Positions 25,647 through 35,980 of a stretch of DNA of 64,000 nucleotides are shown one piece after another. The notes beneath the pieces are model-generated. The model saw only the letters and a list, made by a program, of their open reading frames with translations, was not told where the DNA came from and did no database searches. Source of the DNA: Maridesulfovibrio frigidus DSM 17176. GTDB taxonomy: Bacteria; Desulfobacterota; Desulfovibrionia; Desulfovibrionales; Desulfovibrionaceae. A program made the translations under genes and the position numbers. The first letter of the stretch is position 1, and each line of letters begins with the position of its first letter. Location of the stretch: contig NZ_JONL01000006.1 in the NCBI RefSeq assembly GCF_000711735.1, positions 1 to 64,000 on the forward strand, given 5' to 3'.

Positions 25647-28600
25647 ATGTCCATCTTTTTGATAAATAAGACCCGCCCGCAACTATCACCACTAAAAGTG
25701 TTGATGACGATTGCGATATTGTGCGTGCTGACATTAATCAGCGCACCGCAAAAAGCTTATAGTTCATCCGAACCATACAAACAGACCATTTCCGAGCTTA
25801 CAGCCTTGGGAGATCGTTCTTTCGGTACGGAAGGTGAAAAAAAAGCTGCGGACTACATCGTAAAGAGATTTAAAGAACTAGGTGATGTCAAAGTAGGCAA
25901 ACACCTATTTCTAGCCCCGACAATGGTTAATTCAGAAGCTGAGTTAACCATTGGCAAAAGTGGCAAAAAGATTAGCATAAGCCCTGCAAAATTTAATGCA
26001 ATATCTCCCCCTGCAACCTCGCGAGAAGGTCTGACAGGCCCCATGATTTATGTGGGCAAGGGGCGTTTATCTGATTTCAACGGACTGCCCATCCAAAATG
26101 CAATAGTCCTAATGGATATTGATTCTGGTAAAAACTGGCTGAACGCCGCAAGTCTTGGCGCTTCCGCTCTTATTTATATTGATTCAGGCCCCACACTGAA
26201 AGGATTCTTCGAAGAAAAATTAGAACTATCACCACTGGATTTTCCCCGTTATTACATGAGCGCCAGTGACAGCAAAAGTCAATTGGGTCTTACACCGGGT
26301 GACAATTATAAAGTTGTAGCAAAGCAGGCAACTGTAAAATCTTCCGCAAAATGGGAACGTATTGCCGCTGAAAACATTTACTGCATGATTGAGGGAACCG
26401 ACCCTAAACTTTCAGAAGACCTCGTTATAATTGAATCTTTCTACGACAGTTCGTCCTATATAATGGGTAATTCCCCAGGAGCAGACGAAGCTCTTTCCAT
26501 TGCATCACTATTTGAGATAGGCAAAAAATTTGCTGCCAATCCTCCTAAACGCTCAATTCTTCTCCTTGCCACAACTGGCCACGGTCAATCACTGCGAGGA
26601 ATGCGCGAATTCATCAAAGCTATTTCGGGCAAAAGCATCAGCCTAAAAAGAATCAAAGCTCAGCTTAGTAAGAAAAAAAATAATGCGGCTCAGATTTTAG
26701 AAGGATTAGAAATGGATAATCCACTTGCCACAGAAATGGCGGTCGAAAATCCTGAACTTTTCAATCTGATGTATGACTCGCTTAAAAATCAACTAAAAGA
26801 CGAAGTCGATATTATCAGTAAAGAGCTTATGAAAATGCGCATGGATAAAAACATGAACAAAGCTGAAATTAAAATTGTAGACGACAAGCGCAAACTTTTG
26901 CGCCGTATTTCATGGAAAAGCAATTATTCCACACTGCCCGCAGAAGAAAACGAAGCACTTCGCGGTCTATTCCCAAAACTTAAAGCTAAAGTATACGCGG
27001 TTAAACAGGACATCAAACAACAACTCGAAGCCGCAAGAAGTGCACGAAGTCTTCGCAGGATAGTCCGATCCAAGGAGCCTGTCTGTACTGTTTCCTTGCA
27101 CCTTTCGAGTCGCGGTGAAGGAGTCGGGGCATTTGGCCAAGGCTGGTTTTATGACCTGCGTCCAAGAGTAAATCTTTCCAGAACATTCTCTCAGATTAAC
27201 GATATTTTGGCAGACGCTGCTCCTATCGTTGAAAAAAACATCGGAACAAGCGGATTATTTAATGACACCCTGCGCCCGAACAGATCCAGACCATGGCAGA
27301 CATGGCTGCTTGATAAACCGCAGTTCAGTAGTGAAATTGCCACAATGGCCGGACTTCTCAGCTTCACATTTGCAACAGTAAATGATGGCCGCCCATACTG
27401 GGGTACGCCTTTTGATACTTTGGAAAATGTCAACTGGGATGGAATCGAAAAACAGGCCGATCTAGTAGAAGGGTTAGTCAGAAGTATATCTGCAGCGACA
27501 GTGCCGCTTACAACCAAAAATCCGCGCAAAGGTTTTGCGCTGGTTAATGGTAAAGCTCGTTTCGTAAGACAGGGTGAACTATTCGCTGATCAGGCAGCAC
27601 CGGATACAATTTTCATGTCCTTTCAGGGCAACACTAGGTTTTACTCTCTAGCCGACATGGCAGGAGACTTTAAAGTTAGCGGGGTTGCGTCAAGTAAGCT
27701 CGTTCAGGCAAAGCTTATTATTGAAGGTTACAAATACAACCCCGACGGCAGAATAATCTGGGCTATTGACAAAAAGCAGACAGGCAAAAGCGCATACAGA
27801 CTTAAAATGCGCCGACTTGATATGGAAACTAAAGTTGTCATGTTTGCATGTACGCAGACAACTTTATTTGACCTGCTGACTCCAAGAACTTTCAGATACA
27901 TGACCAAAGTTGAAGTACTGGATGGTGCGCGAGATGCAGACCCTATGCATTATTGGTACAGCCGCATTGATACCCGTTCTTCCACAATTGCCAGTGTTTT
28001 TCTTGAACCGAATGTACCGCTCAAGATGACCCTGTCTGATTCCGTACTGAACCGGAAGATGATTCTCATCCATTCCACGCCCCAAGATACCGGAGGTAAT
28101 GGATATAACTTAAAAGAATGGCCCATTATCCCTGCGACCAATCACAGAGCGGCCTCAGATATGTGGAACCTTCTCAAACCGAGAATCGCAAACCTTGAAG
28201 ATCACGGTATTGTTAACCAGCGAATTAGAACCTTAGAAAAGCAAGGAACAGAAGCTCTTGCTAGGTCCAATAAGGCGTGGAAAGACCGCCAGTATGACGA
28301 TTTCATGGAAAACTCACGCACAGCGTGGGCCTTAGCTTCAAGAGTATATCTTGATGTAGACCAAACACAAAAAGACGTTCTTGTCGGTGTTCTGTTTTAT
28401 ATCGCGCTATTCATACCCTTTGCATACTGTATAGAAAGAGTAATTTTTGCGTTCGCCGACATTCATAAAAGAATTTTAGGATTCCTTGGCATATTGATGA
28501 CTGTTATTGGGCTCATTTATATGGTCCATCCGGCATTCCAGCTCACCTATAGTCCCATGGTGGTAATATTAGCCTTCTTCATCCTCGGACTATCTATAAT

Positions 28601-30521
28601 GGTGTCGTTGATCATCTTTTTCAGGTTCGAAAAAGAAATGATTCTATTGCAACAACGAGCGCACAGGACAAGTACGTCTGAAATCAGTAAATGGAAGGCT
28701 TTCACGTCTGCATTTGTGATTGGCGTCAGTAACTTGCGCCGAAGGAAAATAAGAACTTTCCTGACATGCCTGACGCTTACCATTCTAACATTTACGATCA
28801 TGAGTTTTACTGCGGTAAAATCTCTAAGAGAACACACCTACGTTCTTTTCAGTGAAAACCAGCCTTATTCCGGTATATTCATGAAAAATCTGGGTTGGAA
28901 GGATCTGCCTCGCGAAACACTTGGAATAGTAAGTAACGACTTCCAGGAAAACGGCATTGTAGCTCCGCGCGGCTGGCTTGAATTAAAAGATAAAACTATC
29001 TCAGCAAGTACCCCTGTAAGTTTTGAAGGTAAACATGAGGAAGTTAAAGGTCTTGTCGGGCTTAGCCATATAGAAAACAAAATTAGTGGAATTGACAAAA
29101 TTCTGGTCGATGGAACATGGCTTGTTCCTGATCTGAACAGACAGATTATACTTTCAAAAAAGATGGCTGACAGGCTTGGTGCATCTGCCGGAGATGAAGT
29201 TACCGTATGGGGCAGCAGTTTCATATTAACGGGAACTTTCGACAGCAAAAAGTTCACTGAGCATACGGATCTTGACGGTGAGCCAATGTCGCCTGTGGTC
29301 TTCCCTTCCGCTACGGCTCAAGAACTTAGCGAAGTTGAGGCTGATGCTATTGAATCGGGTGAAGATATCGACACATTCCAAGGTCGTTACACTCATATTC
29401 CTGGAGAAGTCTCCGCCATTATTCCATATGACACTCTGATGGCTATGGGCGGACATTTAAAAGCTGTTGCCATTGCACCGGCTAGGGGTGTTTTCTCGAA
29501 AGCATCTATTAATGGTCTGGTGGACCGTTACGGACTGCCTATTTTCAGTTGCGACTCAACGGGAACTTACATTTGTCAGGCCTCAGACAGTATGAATTAT
29601 TCCGGTGTATCAAATATTCTCATCCCGCTCATAATCTCTGCACTAATCGTGCTGAATACTATGATTACGAGTGTTTACGAACGTAAAAAAGAAATTGCAG
29701 TTTACACCTCCATCGGGATGGCTCCAACCCATGTATCATTCTTATTTATTGCTGAGGCCGTGGCCTTTGCAGTCATCAGCGTGGTAGTCGGCTATCTCAT
29801 TGCGCAAACGGCCTCGGGTCTGTTAGCTGGGACACCTCTGTGGGCTGGCATGACCGCCAACTATTCATCTATGGCTGGAGTTGCCGCAATGTTACTTGTC
29901 ATCGCCGTAACACTCATTTCAGTGATCTACCCTTCAAGAGTAGCCGCAAATATTGCTATTCCTGACGTCAACAGGTCGTGGAAAATGCCGGACTCAGGAT
30001 CTGATGATATCGAAGCAACTCTGCCCTTCCTGCTCAAACATAATGAGCAGAAGGATGCGGGTGGATTTTTGTTGGAATACCTTGAAGCTCATACTGAAGT
30101 TTCGCACGGACTATTTTCAACATCTGAAATTGAGGTAAACTTCAGCAACCGTCCTCTCCCTGAATCACTAAAGGAAGTATCAGAAGATTTCCCTGACCAT
30201 ATTGCATGTTTCCAGTTCGATGTACGCGTCTGGCTTGCACCATTTGACTTCGGCGTAAAACAGATGGTCAGACTAGAATTCAGGCCATCTGCTGAATACC
30301 CGCAGTTCCTTGAAGCGGCCCTGACAATATCTCGTGAATCAGGTGAAATAGGCGCGTGGAAACGACTTAATAAAAGTTTCATCAACGCCATAAGAAAACA
30401 GTTCCTTGTGTGGCGTTCACTTGATCCTGAAAAGCAAAAGACTTTCCGTGATAAGATTCCAGAGTTGATGGCATTCGGATTCACAGGACTTGACCTTAAA
30501 AAGACTCTTGAAGACCTTTAA
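25647..30521 (+). CDS. Giant M28-peptidase-like / FtsX permease fusion
   Basis: The 1624-aa protein starts at ATG 25647 (GGAGG nine bases before; frame open to 25599). A signal anchor lies at residues 18-38. Residues about 40-350 resemble an M28 aminopeptidase with a PA-like insert (ELTALGDRSFGTEGEKKAADYI; NSPGADEALSIASLFEIG). The ligand motif HxD reads FYD and the catalytic Glu pair is GH (ATTGHGQSLRG), so it is probably inactive and binding only. A long extracytoplasmic region follows, then three membrane segments (about 911-992), an FtsX unit with TM at 1034-1054, a MacB-like periplasmic domain, three TMs (1323-1430) with the coupling motif SVYERKKEIAVYTSIGMA, and a 180-aa cytoplasmic tail. 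With the ATPase and short permease it likely forms an envelope transporter; cargo unknown. Confidence 0.8.
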   Translation: MSIFLINKTRPQLSPLKVLMTIAILCVLTLISAPQKAYSSSEPYKQTISELTALGDRSFGTEGEKKAADYIVKRFKELGDVKVGKHLFLAPTMVNSEAELTIGKSGKKISISPAKFNAISPPATSREGLTGPMIYVGKGRLSDFNGLPIQNAIVLMDIDSGKNWLNAASLGASALIYIDSGPTLKGFFEEKLELSPLDFPRYYMSASDSKSQLGLTPGDNYKVVAKQATVKSSAKWERIAAENIYCMIEGTDPKLSEDLVIIESFYDSSSYIMGNSPGADEALSIASLFEIGKKFAANPPKRSILLLATTGHGQSLRGMREFIKAISGKSISLKRIKAQLSKKKNNAAQILEGLEMDNPLATEMAVENPELFNLMYDSLKNQLKDEVDIISKELMKMRMDKNMNKAEIKIVDDKRKLLRRISWKSNYSTLPAEENEALRGLFPKLKAKVYAVKQDIKQQLEAARSARSLRRIVRSKEPVCTVSLHLSSRGEGVGAFGQGWFYDLRPRVNLSRTFSQINDILADAAPIVEKNIGTSGLFNDTLRPNRSRPWQTWLLDKPQFSSEIATMAGLLSFTFATVNDGRPYWGTPFDTLENVNWDGIEKQADLVEGLVRSISAATVPLTTKNPRKGFALVNGKARFVRQGELFADQAAPDTIFMSFQGNTRFYSLADMAGDFKVSGVASSKLVQAKLIIEGYKYNPDGRIIWAIDKKQTGKSAYRLKMRRLDMETKVVMFACTQTTLFDLLTPRTFRYMTKVEVLDGARDADPMHYWYSRIDTRSSTIASVFLEPNVPLKMTLSDSVLNRKMILIHSTPQDTGGNGYNLKEWPIIPATNHRAASDMWNLLKPRIANLEDHGIVNQRIRTLEKQGTEALARSNKAWKDRQYDDFMENSRTAWALASRVYLDVDQTQKDVLVGVLFYIALFIPFAYCIERVIFAFADIHKRILGFLGILMTVIGLIYMVHPAFQLTYSPMVVILAFFILGLSIMVSLIIFFRFEKEMILLQQRAHRTSTSEISKWKAFTSAFVIGVSNLRRRKIRTFLTCLTLTILTFTIMSFTAVKSLREHTYVLFSENQPYSGIFMKNLGWKDLPRETLGIVSNDFQENGIVAPRGWLELKDKTISASTPVSFEGKHEEVKGLVGLSHIENKISGIDKILVDGTWLVPDLNRQIILSKKMADRLGASAGDEVTVWGSSFILTGTFDSKKFTEHTDLDGEPMSPVVFPSATAQELSEVEADAIESGEDIDTFQGRYTHIPGEVSAIIPYDTLMAMGGHLKAVAIAPARGVFSKASINGLVDRYGLPIFSCDSTGTYICQASDSMNYSGVSNILIPLIISALIVLNTMITSVYERKKEIAVYTSIGMAPTHVSFLFIAEAVAFAVISVVVGYLIAQTASGLLAGTPLWAGMTANYSSMAGVAAMLLVIAVTLISVIYPSRVAANIAIPDVNRSWKMPDSGSDDIEATLPFLLKHNEQKDAGGFLLEYLEAHTEVSHGLFSTSEIEVNFSNRPLPESLKEVSEDFPDHIACFQFDVRVWLAPFDFGVKQMVRLEFRPSAEYPQFLEAALTISRESGEIGAWKRLNKSFINAIRKQFLVWRSLDPEKQKTFRDKIPELMAFGFTGLDLKKTLEDL

Positions 30522-30540
30522 ATAACTTAGGATTCCTTAG

Positions 30541-32514
30541 ATGCATGGTAACATAAGAATACGGGCGATAGCACTCGGAATCATTTTTGGATTAATGATA
30601 TGTGCTTTTACGCCATTTAATAATGCCTATTTAAATGCGACTCCGCTAGCGGGTGGACATTTCCCACTGGCGCCGTTTTTTATTCTGGCATGGCTCACAG
30701 CAATTTCAGGGTTACATCATCGGATATTCCGCTCTGTTCCGCTTCTAACAGGGCTGGAACTTATGACAATGTGGATTCTTACTGTCATTGTTTCAGGAAT
30801 AGCATTTACCGGCCTTGCCAGAACATTTTTTATCAATCTGACGGCCCCATTTCATTTCGCGACCATTGGTAACAGATGGACAGAAGTGCTCCAGCCCTTG
30901 ATGCCGGAATCGCTCCACCCTACCGACCCCAAAGCTATTGAGTCTCTATATAATGGTATTAAGGGCGGATCTTTCATGGATAATGTAGACCTCATTGCGG
31001 CTATTCCGTGGTCTGCATGGGTTACCCCACTCATGTGGTGGGCAGCTTTCATCCTGCTTTGCTATTTCATGATGCTCTGTCTGACTAATATTTTCAGCCG
31101 TCAGTGGGTTGAAAATGAACGAATCAACTTTCCTCTGCTACAGTTGCCAAGATTTATGGAAGAGGCTCTTGATCAAGGTCTATACGGTTCATTCCTTACA
31201 AATAAGTTTTTCTTAAGCGGTATAATTTTCTGTGTACTCCTTCACACTATGAATGGATTACATTTCTACATACCGTCAGTCCCGGAAATGCCTACACTCG
31301 TACTTGCAGGTAAATATTTTGCGAAAACAGGGCTGTTTTCCGGCTTTACTAAGCTCAAAATTTACTTCTATCCCGCTTTTGTGGGCTTTGCTTTCCTTGC
31401 GTCCCGCCAAATATCATTTAGCTTTTGGTTCTTTTTCCTGTCGGGCGGACTCTTCTACGGAATATTAAATGCTGCAGGTTTGAACATCCCCGCGTCAGCA
31501 CTTGGAGTCACTTTTGGACCGACACTGACAAGACCGGAAGAAACACAGATGATCGGTGCTTATCTCGTATTTTTCTGTTTTATCGTCTGGCTGGCAAGGC
31601 AACACCTACAACAGGTAGTGCGCGAAGCTTTCGGCGGCGGTCAAACAAAAAGTGCCTCAGAATGGATGTCCCTGCGATTCTCATTTTGGGGACTGCTGAT
31701 TTCCGCATGTCTGCTAGTCGCATGGTGCGTTAATTTCGGTGTACCTATGCTTGTGGCGCTGGTAGTGCTGACAGCATTCTTTATATTCACCTTAGTGGCA
31801 TCAAAAGCCATTTGTCAGGGTGGTATCGCCTACTTCACCTTGACTGCGGCCCCGCTAGACGGCGTAACGGCCATGTTCGGAACAAAGTTTTTCGGCGCAA
31901 TCGGAATCGCAATTACCGCCATGTGTCAGAAAATTCTCTTTGTTGACCTTAGAGAATCCCTGATGCCATCACTTGTTCACGGATCAAAAGTTAATGAATG
32001 GATCAAAAACAAACGTTTATTCCTATCCGGCATAATCATTATTGTGCTGGCTGGTGTTGCTGTGTCTTTCGCAGCAATGCTATTCGTTTGTTATAAATAC
32101 GGCATCAGAGAGCTTCATCTGGACTGGGCGACAAGCACATCCATGACCGTCTACGACAGCGTAGTACGGGTTATACAGGAGCCGGCAGCATCAACCGAGT
32201 GGGTGACAACCTTTGCCACAGTCGGTGCTATTGTGATGACCACCTTGGTTGTTGCGTATAACAGACTGCCATGGTGGCCTCTGCATCCAATCGGATACCT
32301 GACTGCATACAGCTCAGCCATGAAAATTCTATGGTTCAGCTTTTTCCTTGGATGGATGTGTAACCAGCTTACCCTTCGTTACGGAGGAGTCGGGCTGTTT
32401 AAAAGAGTTAGATACTTTTTCTTCGGATTAATTATGGGCGACTTCTTAATGGGTGGCGCATGGGCCTTGTACGGCTTATGGGCAGGACAAAGTTATCAGG
32501 TTCTTCCAGGATAG
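30541..32514 (+). CDS. Polytopic OPT-like membrane protein (DUF6785/DUF6784 type)
   Basis: The 657-aa protein has about 12-14 hydrophobic segments and starts with TM1 at residues 9-30 (AIALGIIFGLMICAFTPFNN). The internal NAYLNATPLAGGHFPLAP and PALVGFAF-like segments recall the oligopeptide-transporter superfamily. AGGA lies eight bases before the ATG, 20 bases after the FtsX fusion stop. The second, related gene follows directly. I infer it is the transport or flippase partner of the ABC module; substrate unknown. Confidence 0.68.
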   Translation: MHGNIRIRAIALGIIFGLMICAFTPFNNAYLNATPLAGGHFPLAPFFILAWLTAISGLHHRIFRSVPLLTGLELMTMWILTVIVSGIAFTGLARTFFINLTAPFHFATIGNRWTEVLQPLMPESLHPTDPKAIESLYNGIKGGSFMDNVDLIAAIPWSAWVTPLMWWAAFILLCYFMMLCLTNIFSRQWVENERINFPLLQLPRFMEEALDQGLYGSFLTNKFFLSGIIFCVLLHTMNGLHFYIPSVPEMPTLVLAGKYFAKTGLFSGFTKLKIYFYPAFVGFAFLASRQISFSFWFFFLSGGLFYGILNAAGLNIPASALGVTFGPTLTRPEETQMIGAYLVFFCFIVWLARQHLQQVVREAFGGGQTKSASEWMSLRFSFWGLLISACLLVAWCVNFGVPMLVALVVLTAFFIFTLVASKAICQGGIAYFTLTAAPLDGVTAMFGTKFFGAIGIAITAMCQKILFVDLRESLMPSLVHGSKVNEWIKNKRLFLSGIIIIVLAGVAVSFAAMLFVCYKYGIRELHLDWATSTSMTVYDSVVRVIQEPAASTEWVTTFATVGAIVMTTLVVAYNRLPWWPLHPIGYLTAYSSAMKILWFSFFLGWMCNQLTLRYGGVGLFKRVRYFFFGLIMGDFLMGGAWALYGLWAGQSYQVLPG

Positions 32515-32570
32515 ATTTCACGTAATAATACACAGCTAATTTTAGATAATAACTGCACCGGAAAAAAGAT

Positions 32571-34532
32571 ATGAACAACGATAAAGAACTACAAGAATAT
32601 CGAGACCTGCTCAAGCCACCAGACCACTTTGAAGAAGGGTTTGACTGGAAAACAGTTGTCGGCGCGGTTTTCATCGGATTTTTGATGATGCCGGGTAGTA
32701 TGTATTTGCAGCTCGTCATCGGACAGGGAATCGGACCTGCCGCAAGATGGGTTACAATCATCCTTTTTGCTGAAATAGCAAAACGGTCTTACACTGAACT
32801 CAAACAGCAGGAAATTTTCCTGCTCTACTACATGGCAGGTGCGGCATTAGCCTCACCTTTCTCGGGTTTGCTATGGCAGCAGTACCTCGTCCAATCAGAT
32901 GCGGCACGAATGTTGGGGTTAACCGAGTTTATTCCTACGTGGATTGCTCCGCAGCCCGGATCTGAATCGTTACTTGAAAGAACGTTCTTTCACAGGGACT
33001 GGATGATCCCGATACTCCTACTGGTGGGTTCGCAAATAGTTCAGCGAATTGACCACTTTGGACTGGGTTACGCCTTATACCGTATCACTTCCGATGTTGA
33101 AAAACTGCCCTTCCCGATGGCTCCTGTTGGCGCCCTCGGTACTATGGCTCTTGCTGAATCAACGGAAGAAAAGGAAACCAGTTGGAAATGGAGAGTATTC
33201 TCTATAGGGGGTGTTATCGGACTTGCTTTCGGTGCCGTCTATGTACTCTTGCCAGCGGTCTCAGGACTTATATTTACTGAACCGATACGGCTGATTCCAA
33301 TACCGTGGATTGAGCTGACGCCATATACCGAAAAAATTCTGCCAGCGGTTGCAACTGGTATCCAGTTCGACCTCGGCCTATTTTTCATTGGTATGGTTCT
33401 ACCATTCTGGGCTGTCATTGGCGGTCTGATTGGTATTATCGTAACCTTTATTGCCAACCCGATTCTATTTGAACACGGCATTTTGCACAGATGGCATCCC
33501 GGTATGGAAACAGTTGAAACCGTTTTTGCGAACAACTTCGACTTCTATATGAGTTTTTCCATCGGGCTTGGACTTGCGATCGGTTTCATCGGTATATGGT
33601 CCGTGGTGCAATCTTTCCGCGGAGAACACGCAAAAAGCCGCGCATCTTGGAGCAATTTATTCGAGCCACCGGAAGGTCGAGGTGACATTAACTTCTGGTT
33701 CTCCATTGGAATCTATTTCTTCTCAACTCTTGCCTACGTGGGCATGTGTTTATTTCTTGTACCAAACTTTCCGTGGATATTCTTTTTACTCTACGGGTTC
33801 ATCTATACGCCGATAATTTCATACATTTCGGCCCGAATGGAAGGTATAGCCGGCCAGTTTGTCAGCTTGCCTCTTGTGCGAGAAGCGAGTTTTATCGCTG
33901 GGGCAAAATTCTTTGGATATCAAGGGATTGAAATTTGGTATGCACCAATTCCGATTCACAACTATGGTGAGGCAACTGTCCATTTCCGTGAAATTGAACT
34001 TACTGGAACATCCATTCGCGGTATCATTAAAGCGGAACTCGTTGTTTTCCCAGTAGTAATGATAGCTAGTCTGCTCTTCTCTCAATTTATTTGGCAGTTA
34101 GCACCGATTCCGTCGTCTAACTATCCGTACGCGCAGGAATTATGGCATTTGCAGGCTCTGAACAGCTTGCTGATGCAGACCTCGACGTTAGATGGTAACT
34201 CCCTATTTTTCCAAGCTTTAAGTGCACCTATTATATTCTCAGGAATTGGGTTAGGAATGATCCTCTATTCAGTCCTGAATACGCTCGGGCTACCAGTCAT
34301 GTTAGTTTACGGGGTAGTCAGAGGACTGGGGCAAAGTACTCCCCACGCATTCATATTGGAAGTTTGCGGAGCACTAATTGGGCGCTACTTTTTCCAGAAA
34401 AAATATGGAGCAATGTGGCGTCAATATGCACCGGTATTACTAGCTGGTTTCTCATGTGGAATGGGATTAACAGGAATGTTTGCAATGGGTTGCACTCTTA
34501 TTTTGAAATCGTTAGGCAAAATGGCCTATTGA
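32571..34532 (+). CDS. Polytopic OPT-like membrane protein, paralogue-like partner
   Basis: The 653-aa protein has a 30-residue cytoplasmic N-terminus, then about 12-14 membrane segments (VVGAVFIGFLMMPGSMYLQL first). Size and layout match the previous gene. DHFGLGYALYRITSDVEKLPFPMAPVGA and a P-x-Q-like FPMAP segment recall DUF6785-type proteins, relatives of oligopeptide transporters. Together the two may form a heterodimer. Confidence 0.65.
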   Translation: MNNDKELQEYRDLLKPPDHFEEGFDWKTVVGAVFIGFLMMPGSMYLQLVIGQGIGPAARWVTIILFAEIAKRSYTELKQQEIFLLYYMAGAALASPFSGLLWQQYLVQSDAARMLGLTEFIPTWIAPQPGSESLLERTFFHRDWMIPILLLVGSQIVQRIDHFGLGYALYRITSDVEKLPFPMAPVGALGTMALAESTEEKETSWKWRVFSIGGVIGLAFGAVYVLLPAVSGLIFTEPIRLIPIPWIELTPYTEKILPAVATGIQFDLGLFFIGMVLPFWAVIGGLIGIIVTFIANPILFEHGILHRWHPGMETVETVFANNFDFYMSFSIGLGLAIGFIGIWSVVQSFRGEHAKSRASWSNLFEPPEGRGDINFWFSIGIYFFSTLAYVGMCLFLVPNFPWIFFLLYGFIYTPIISYISARMEGIAGQFVSLPLVREASFIAGAKFFGYQGIEIWYAPIPIHNYGEATVHFREIELTGTSIRGIIKAELVVFPVVMIASLLFSQFIWQLAPIPSSNYPYAQELWHLQALNSLLMQTSTLDGNSLFFQALSAPIIFSGIGLGMILYSVLNTLGLPVMLVYGVVRGLGQSTPHAFILEVCGALIGRYFFQKKYGAMWRQYAPVLLAGFSCGMGLTGMFAMGCTLILKSLGKMAY

Positions 34533-34681
34533 CGAATTCTAAAACCTGTGCTGTTTTATTCTCCTTTAGAGCTACACACCATTTGATTTAAAGATTGAAT
34601 TGATAAGGCTACGTAATATCAATTCAGAATTGTATTATATATGGATTACAGAAGACTTAAGATTTTCAAAAGGAACAAATA

Positions 34682-35578
34682 ATGGGTAGGAAGAATATAG
34701 CTTGGGATGGAATCAGCTTTGATATTCCATCCGAATTTGAAGTAAGCGGAATAGACAAAAGCTTTATACAACTCGATAACGGTGAACACCCTTGCGCTGA
34801 AATCAGATGGTATGATTCAGGAAAAACGTATAAAGAACAAAATTATTTTCGTCAGTTAGCTAAAAAGATTGAAGCAGCATCAGGGATTAAAATTGAATCT
34901 TCAGTTCTTCCTTCAACTTGGAAGAAACCACTCGAAAGATTTCATTCAACTGCTTTCTATTGGCAATCAGACCTTTCTACCGGGCGCGGAGTTATGTTTT
35001 ACTGCGCTAAATCTTCGAATGTAATGCTCATTCAGTTTATCGGAAAAGGCGGAGAACAACTCGACTGTGCTGCCACGACCCTTTTCGAAAGCATAAAGTT
35101 CTACAACACAGAAGAATACACCCCATGGCGTATCTACGACATGGAGGTAAAGCTTCCCGCCAGCTACAAGCTAGATACATTTGAATTCAAACCCGGTCGT
35201 TTCAAAATCGGTTTATGTAACGAAAATGAAAGCATTTCCCTTTACAGAATAAGTCCTGCCGATACAATTTTGAAAGAACGGACTCTAGGCGAATTTTCTC
35301 AGGAATTTTTTGAAGACGATATCAAAAGGCTAAATCTGTCCATTGCAGAACTCCAATTCGACACAGGTTCTACTTGTATGTTCGGACAGGAAAAGAAACC
35401 TTCGGCCGCAAAGCTCACAATGTCTAAATTTAGCTCTAAGCGTCGCCCTTTCGGACAGATTGAGGCTCGGTATACAAAACAGGCTAACCGCATTCAAGCC
35501 GTACTTATATGCTCACGCACAGCTATCCCCGAAGATAGAATGCAAAACATTTTTGAGAATTACACCATTGTTCGGTAG
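34682..35578 (+). CDS. Unknown two-repeat protein of the ABC/OPT-like module
   Basis: The 298-aa soluble protein seems to hold two copies of one fold: residues 1-145 (IAWDGISFDIPSEFEVSGIDKSF... TTLFESIKFYN) and 150-298 (RIYDMEVKLPASYKLDTFEFKPGRF... IFENYTIVR). Each begins with a short strand followed by (I/L)P(S/A)xxx. No signal peptide or membrane segment is seen. AAGGA precedes the ATG by seven bases, and its end overlaps the PqqD-like gene. No family recognised. Confidence 0.6.
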   Translation: MGRKNIAWDGISFDIPSEFEVSGIDKSFIQLDNGEHPCAEIRWYDSGKTYKEQNYFRQLAKKIEAASGIKIESSVLPSTWKKPLERFHSTAFYWQSDLSTGRGVMFYCAKSSNVMLIQFIGKGGEQLDCAATTLFESIKFYNTEEYTPWRIYDMEVKLPASYKLDTFEFKPGRFKIGLCNENESISLYRISPADTILKERTLGEFSQEFFEDDIKRLNLSIAELQFDTGSTCMFGQEKKPSAAKLTMSKFSSKRRPFGQIEARYTKQANRIQAVLICSRTAIPEDRMQNIFENYTIVR

Positions 35579-35963
35579 AAAGAAAAAGAAACCACTTCCA
35601 GAAATGACAAGAGGTGAAGCACTTGCGTGTAAGCCTGTTAAAAATTTGGATATCGAAGAAACCAGAGCAGACCACAATAGAATAGTTCTAGCCTATCCCT
35701 TGCGGATGAAACCAATCTTTGCAGATGTCGCCAAAAAGTATGGCCTTTGGAAAGGCGGACGTCCACCAATGAAAAGATTGGAACTAGATGATATGGGATC
35801 TCTTGTGTGGGATATGATTGATGGCGAAACCAGCGTAAAAAAAATAGCCGCATCTTTTGCAAAAAAATACAACGTCCTACCGCGTGAAGCAGAAGTTGCA
35901 ACAGCCGCATTCCTAAAAGATTTAGGAAAACGAGGCTTAATCGCTTTCAGTATGAATAGCTGA
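35568..35963 (+). CDS. PqqD-like domain protein
   Basis: The 131-aa protein has a PqqD-type winged-helix region (RLELDDMGSLVWDMIDGETSVKKIAASFAKKYNV, then AATAAFLKDLGKRGLI-like end). PqqD domains bind peptide substrates for RiPP-modifying enzymes, but they also occur as stand-alone adaptors. The frame is open from 35343; I choose TTG 35568, which gives MFGRKKKKPLPEMTR and an 11-base overlap with the previous gene. No radical SAM or precursor peptide gene is nearby. A terminator follows, ending the module. Confidence 0.7.
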   Translation: MFGRKKKKPLPEMTRGEALACKPVKNLDIEETRADHNRIVLAYPLRMKPIFADVAKKYGLWKGGRPPMKRLELDDMGSLVWDMIDGETSVKKIAASFAKKYNVLPREAEVATAAFLKDLGKRGLIAFSMNS

Positions 35964-35980
35964 ATTGGGAAAATAACGAC

